Assembly: GCA_964605095.1 (NCBI GenBank)
Contig: CAZSBS010000107.1
Coordinates: 1-15,222 of the forward strand
Direction of reading: 5' to 3'
Source: JAUWQU01 sp964605095
GTDB taxonomy: Bacteria > Planctomycetota > Phycisphaerae > SM23-33
Length of the DNA: 15,222 nucleotides
Below the pieces are notes generated by a model. That model did not search any database and had not been told where the DNA came from. It was given only the letters and a program-made list of their open reading frames with translations. Positions 12,937-15,222 of the stretch are shown here, one piece after another. A program made the translations under genes and the position numbers. Within the stretch, counting starts at the first letter, position 1, and each line of letters begins with the position of its first letter.

Positions 12937-14238
12937 TCAATCATGCCTTATCGCCCCCGCCCCCGTCCCCGCCCCCGCTCCCTTGACCGTCTCGAACAGC
13001 GCCTCAACCCTGACGGCTATGCGGGCGGAGTCCGACGGCGAGTAGTCGGTCTCGATCCGCAGGTACGGCAGATTCAGTTCCCCGGCCAGGCGGCGGACGT
13101 AGTGGCTCTCGACGTCGTAGGTAAGGCACGCCTGCCATATCAGGTCTATTATGCAATCTGCGCGGTATTCGCGGGCGAGCTTCCGCAGCGAGTCCAGCCG
13201 GGCGGTGTTGCGAGTCAGCACCGAGCAGGGCAGGTGGTAGTACTTCTCGGCGATGGCGGCGATGGGGTCGGCGGCCCGGGCGTCGACGTCCTCCAAGATC
13301 GGCCTGACGCCGGTGCAGGTCTCCAGGCAGACGACCAGCCCGCCGGAATCCTCGATGATGTCCAGCACGCGCTCAGCCCCGTGCACCACCGGCACGCCGG
13401 TGAGCAGCACCCTCGCGCGGCCCGCCAGCGACGCGCAGCCCTCGGCGGCGGAGAGTTTCTGAATTGCGGCCGCGTACTGCGCCATGTCGGCCGGGATGGC
13501 GGATATGACGCTCTTGTAGTCCAGCAACTCGCGTCCGGTAAGCGGCGGCGACTGGCGTTTCATCAGGGCCGCCAGGTCGCGGCGCAGTGCCCGCTCGTGG
13601 TTCATCTCGGCAATGGCGTCGCGCAGACGGGCAACGGTTATGCCCACGCCGAAGCGGCGCTCGAGGGTGGACCTCAGCCGGCGAAGCTCATCCGTCCAGC
13701 GAGCCAGGGCGGCTGGGTCGTCCGCGAGTTGGGGCAGCTCCAGCACGATCATCTCCCTGCTGTCGGCCAGGAGCTCGTACATCTTCTTCTTTCCGTCGCA
13801 GGTGGTTTCGGCCACCAGCAGGTCGCACATTTCCAGCAGTGGATTGGTTCCGGTGACGTGGTAGCCGTAGGTGCTCTTGATGAGCGGGCAGAGGTTGGCG
13901 GGCAGGTGCTCCTCGGCCGGCGCGATGGTCTCGACGGCGCCGCCGCACAGGCAGACCGGCACGGCCCCGGCGGCGAGGATGATCTCGCGCGGCGTGTACT
14001 CGCACATGATCCCCACAACAGGCCTGCCGGCGGCTTTCTGCTCGCGGGCATAGGCGATGGCGTTGGGGATCATGTTGGCAAACCACGCCCGCGTGTCGCC
14101 CGCGGCAGCCGAACTCGCGCCGCCGGCGCAACATGGCGAGGCAGGCTTGGCCACCGGCGCCTTGCCGCCGCAGCAGGGCGAGGCGGGCTTATGGGCCGGG
14201 TCGGGTTGCTTCGTCGGTTTTCCGCAGCAGTCGCTCAT
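12937..14238 (-). CDS. Double-cubane-cluster-type anaerobic reductase (YjiM/HgdB-like) with CC-rich N-terminus
   Basis: 433 residues. From ~50 on it follows the YjiM/double-cubane-cluster protein pattern: VGIMCEYTPREIILAAGAVP (Cys79), CLCGG (Cys96/98), LPANLCPLIKSTYGYHVTG (Cys117), AETTCDGKKKMYELL (Cys147), LTGVPVVHG, DSGGLVVCLETCTG, and DLIWQACLTYDVES. Characterised relatives carry an [8Fe-9S] double cubane and take low-potential electrons from an HgdC-type ATPase; one is present downstream. Physiological substrates of the family are mostly unknown. Residues 1-41 are an added tail with three CC pairs (CCGK, PCCGGK, PCCAGG), Pro/Ala/Lys-rich and probably flexible. I chose ATG 14238, which has GAGGAG seven bases upstream; an in-frame ATG at 14289 has no such site. 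The C-terminal GAGAGTGAGA tail comes from a G-rich tandem repeat. Confidence 0.9.
   Translation of the reverse strand: MSDCCGKPTKQPDPAHKPASPCCGGKAPVAKPASPCCAGGASSAAAGDTRAWFANMIPNAIAYAREQKAAGRPVVGIMCEYTPREIILAAGAVPVCLCGGAVETIAPAEEHLPANLCPLIKSTYGYHVTGTNPLLEMCDLLVAETTCDGKKKMYELLADSREMIVLELPQLADDPAALARWTDELRRLRSTLERRFGVGITVARLRDAIAEMNHERALRRDLAALMKRQSPPLTGRELLDYKSVISAIPADMAQYAAAIQKLSAAEGCASLAGRARVLLTGVPVVHGAERVLDIIEDSGGLVVCLETCTGVRPILEDVDARAADPIAAIAEKYYHLPCSVLTRNTARLDSLRKLAREYRADCIIDLIWQACLTYDVESHYVRRLAGELNLPYLRIETDYSPSDSARIAVRVEALFETVKGAGAGTGAGAIRHD
12954..12982 (-). repeat. G-run tract at the 3' end of the reductase gene
   Basis: On the coding strand five runs of three to five G are separated by one to three bases (GGGAGCGGGGGCGGGG, then ACGGGGGCGGGGG). 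It encodes the Gly/Ala tail. The pattern can in principle form a G-quadruplex in DNA or mRNA and is prone to slippage. It is seen directly; any role is speculative. Confidence 0.6.
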
Positions 14239-14251
14239 GGCTGGCTCCTCG

Positions 14252-14287
14252 GCCCGTGCCCGGCTCCGATTGGACCTGGGCACGGGC
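14252..14287 (-). promoter_or_regulatory. Leader stem-loop before the double-cubane-type gene
   Basis: GCCCGTGCCC (14252-14261) pairs perfectly with GGGCACGGGC (14278-14287), and two more pairs extend inward. It lies in the 88-bp gap after the methyltransferase gene, just before the GAGGAG ribosome site at about 14246-14251 of the next gene. It may affect transcription read-through or translation. No convincing -35/-10 pair accompanies it. Confidence 0.5.
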
Positions 14288-14326
14288 ATTGGCCCATTCT
14301 AACGCATAACGCTCCGACCTAGGCGT

Positions 14327-15130
14327 TTACTTCTTGCGGGCCACGATTAGTCCTTGCTCGATCCGCCCTTCGTGGGCGAGTTGTTGCATGAACTGCATCT
14401 CGGCCTCCATCGCGCCCATCAGATCGGTGTCGAACCCGATTATCTTGAGGGCGTCGTACGTGAGCTGCATGTTCAGCATGTTCAGGTACAGGTCCACATG
14501 CGGCGCGAACCGACCTGTGTGCTCGGCCAGGACGACCTCGCAGCCGTTGTCGGCAAGGAGTTGGCGGTAGCCGCCCAGGTCCTGGATATTGGGGAACTTC
14601 ATGAACTTGAGCAGCCTCTCGGCCTGGGTGTCGTCGAGCCTGGTCAGGCCTTCGACCCAGTCGGTAAAGGCGATGGCGCCGCCGGGCTTGACCAGCCGGG
14701 TGGCCTCGGCGATCAATGCGGGCTTGTCCACCACGTAGCACCAGGCGTCCTCGCCCCAGACAAAGTTCGCCTGCCCGTCCGGGAGTTTCGTGTCGCACAC
14801 GTCGGCCTGGACGAACTCGATTTGCCCGGCGAGGCCCTCGTCCTTGCAGCGCTGTCGGCCGAGGCTGATTACCCGGTCGGTGGCGTCGACGCCGGTCATG
14901 TTCTGGACTTGGCGGAACCGCACGAGGAACCGCATGCCCGCGCCGGTGCAGCAGCAGAGGTCCACGCCACGGCTGGCCGGGGTGATGGAGGCCTTCTTGG
15001 CCAGGTCCATCGACGAGGCAAATCCGCCTATGTGTATCTGCTCGCCCATGATGAGTTCCCACAGCCTGCCTTCAGGTCCGTCGTAGACGGCCTGGACGTC
15101 CGCAAGCCCAATTCCTTCAAGCGATTTCAT
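14327..15130 (-). CDS. Class I SAM-dependent methyltransferase, substrate unknown
   Basis: 267 residues, a single Rossmann methyltransferase domain. Motif I reads GVDLCCCTGAGMRFL (residues ~56-69) in place of the usual DLGCGTG. Then come GVDATDRVISLGRQR (acidic residue for ribose binding), FVQADVCD, FVWGEDAWCYVVDK (post-motif II, WGxDAW as in glycine/sarcosine or phospho-base N-methyltransferase relatives), and LVKPGGAIAFTDW (motif III). The N-terminal YDGPEGRLWELIMGEQIHIG fits that broad group of small-molecule methyltransferases. The substrate cannot be read from sequence. ATG 15130 has AAAGGA about ten bases upstream. It is the first gene of the minus-strand cluster within the window and is followed after 88 bp by the double-cubane-type gene, so co-transcription is plausible but not shown. 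Confidence 0.85.
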   Translation of the reverse strand: MKSLEGIGLADVQAVYDGPEGRLWELIMGEQIHIGGFASSMDLAKKASITPASRGVDLCCCTGAGMRFLVRFRQVQNMTGVDATDRVISLGRQRCKDEGLAGQIEFVQADVCDTKLPDGQANFVWGEDAWCYVVDKPALIAEATRLVKPGGAIAFTDWVEGLTRLDDTQAERLLKFMKFPNIQDLGGYRQLLADNGCEVVLAEHTGRFAPHVDLYLNMLNMQLTYDALKIIGFDTDLMGAMEAEMQFMQQLAHEGRIEQGLIVARKK

Positions 15131-15154
15131 TTGCCGAAGTCCTTTCTTGGTGGT

Positions 15155-15203
15155 CAGTAGCCAGTAGCCGGTAGCCAGTAGCCGGTAGCCGGTAGCCGGT
15201 AGC
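15155..15203. repeat. Seven tandem copies of a 7-bp unit (CRGTAGC)
   Basis: Seven adjacent heptamers, CAGTAGC or CGGTAGC, run without interruption upstream of the methyltransferase gene, about 25 bp from its start. The unit number may vary between strains. The window ends 19 bases later, so what lies upstream and whether this is a promoter region cannot be seen. Confidence 0.9.
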
Positions 15204-15222
15204 CGGGAAGAAGAAAACGGAA

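Noticed and set aside
12817..12939. TGA at 12937-12939 as a second Sec codon joining the 433- and 364-residue genes in one frame
   Set aside because: The frame is open between them by chance, but the stretch translates a perfect palindrome and follows a Gly/Ala repeat tail; there is no Cys/Sec motif and both proteins are complete alone.
12943..14322. 459-codon open frame on the plus strand
   Set aside because: It lies wholly antisense to the double-cubane-type reductase, which has clear family motifs and a ribosome site. The antisense product has no recognisable motif; long antisense frames are expected at this GC content.

Overview
The window is GC-rich and gene-dense. Its main content is selenocysteine (Sec) machinery beside a set of 2-hydroxyacyl-CoA-dehydratase-like iron-sulfur proteins. 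The gene content (SelA/SelB/SelD/tRNA-Sec, double-cubane-type reductases with their ATP-dependent activator, a MetF with a Cys-rich C-terminal extension) suggests an anaerobic or facultatively anaerobic, Gram-negative-type bacterium. The high GC and the short palindromic or low-complexity repeats between genes remind me of Planctomycetes (Phycisphaerae-like), but taxonomy cannot be settled from this sequence.

Left end (1-2467): the last 61 codons of an alpha-glucan phosphorylase overlap by four bases the start of a MarC/YhgN-type membrane protein (plus strand). Converging on them from the minus strand is a methylenetetrahydrofolate reductase carrying the MetV-like Cys-rich C-terminal domain, followed by a possible 35-codon ORF coupled to its stop.

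Selenium core (2577-9469): a tRNA-Sec gene (anticodon TCA, 8-bp acceptor stem, long variable arm) sits on the plus strand behind a near-consensus sigma-70 promoter. Converging on it is a selenophosphate synthetase (selD) with an N-terminal Cys-rich segment and a fused C-terminal AhpD/carboxymuconolactone-decarboxylase-like domain. Immediately upstream of selD is a secreted protein that a conventional annotation would end at TGA 4734-4736. The same frame stays open for 41 more codons past that TGA, has coding character, supplies a UGFTC motif, and carries a SECIS-like hairpin starting two bases after the TGA. I read it as a previously unannotated 444-residue secreted selenoprotein co-transcribed with selD. 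Next come selB and selA, overlapping by GTGA.

Right part (9475-15130): directly upstream of selA, in the same direction, are a BadF/HgdC-type activator ATPase, two HgdB-like proteins, a double-cubane-cluster-type reductase (YjiM-like) with a CC-motif-rich N-terminal tail, and an SAM-dependent methyltransferase. Tight coupling (ATGA overlap, 5-bp gap, GTGA overlap) ties selA-selB to the activator and one HgdB-like gene. The other genes are spaced by gaps of 80-120 bp that contain palindromes or low-complexity repeats.

Overall, the window encodes Sec synthesis (SelA, SelD, tRNA-Sec), Sec decoding (SelB), one likely client selenoprotein, and a low-potential electron-transfer module. Whether that module is functionally linked to selenium or only shares the operon is open.
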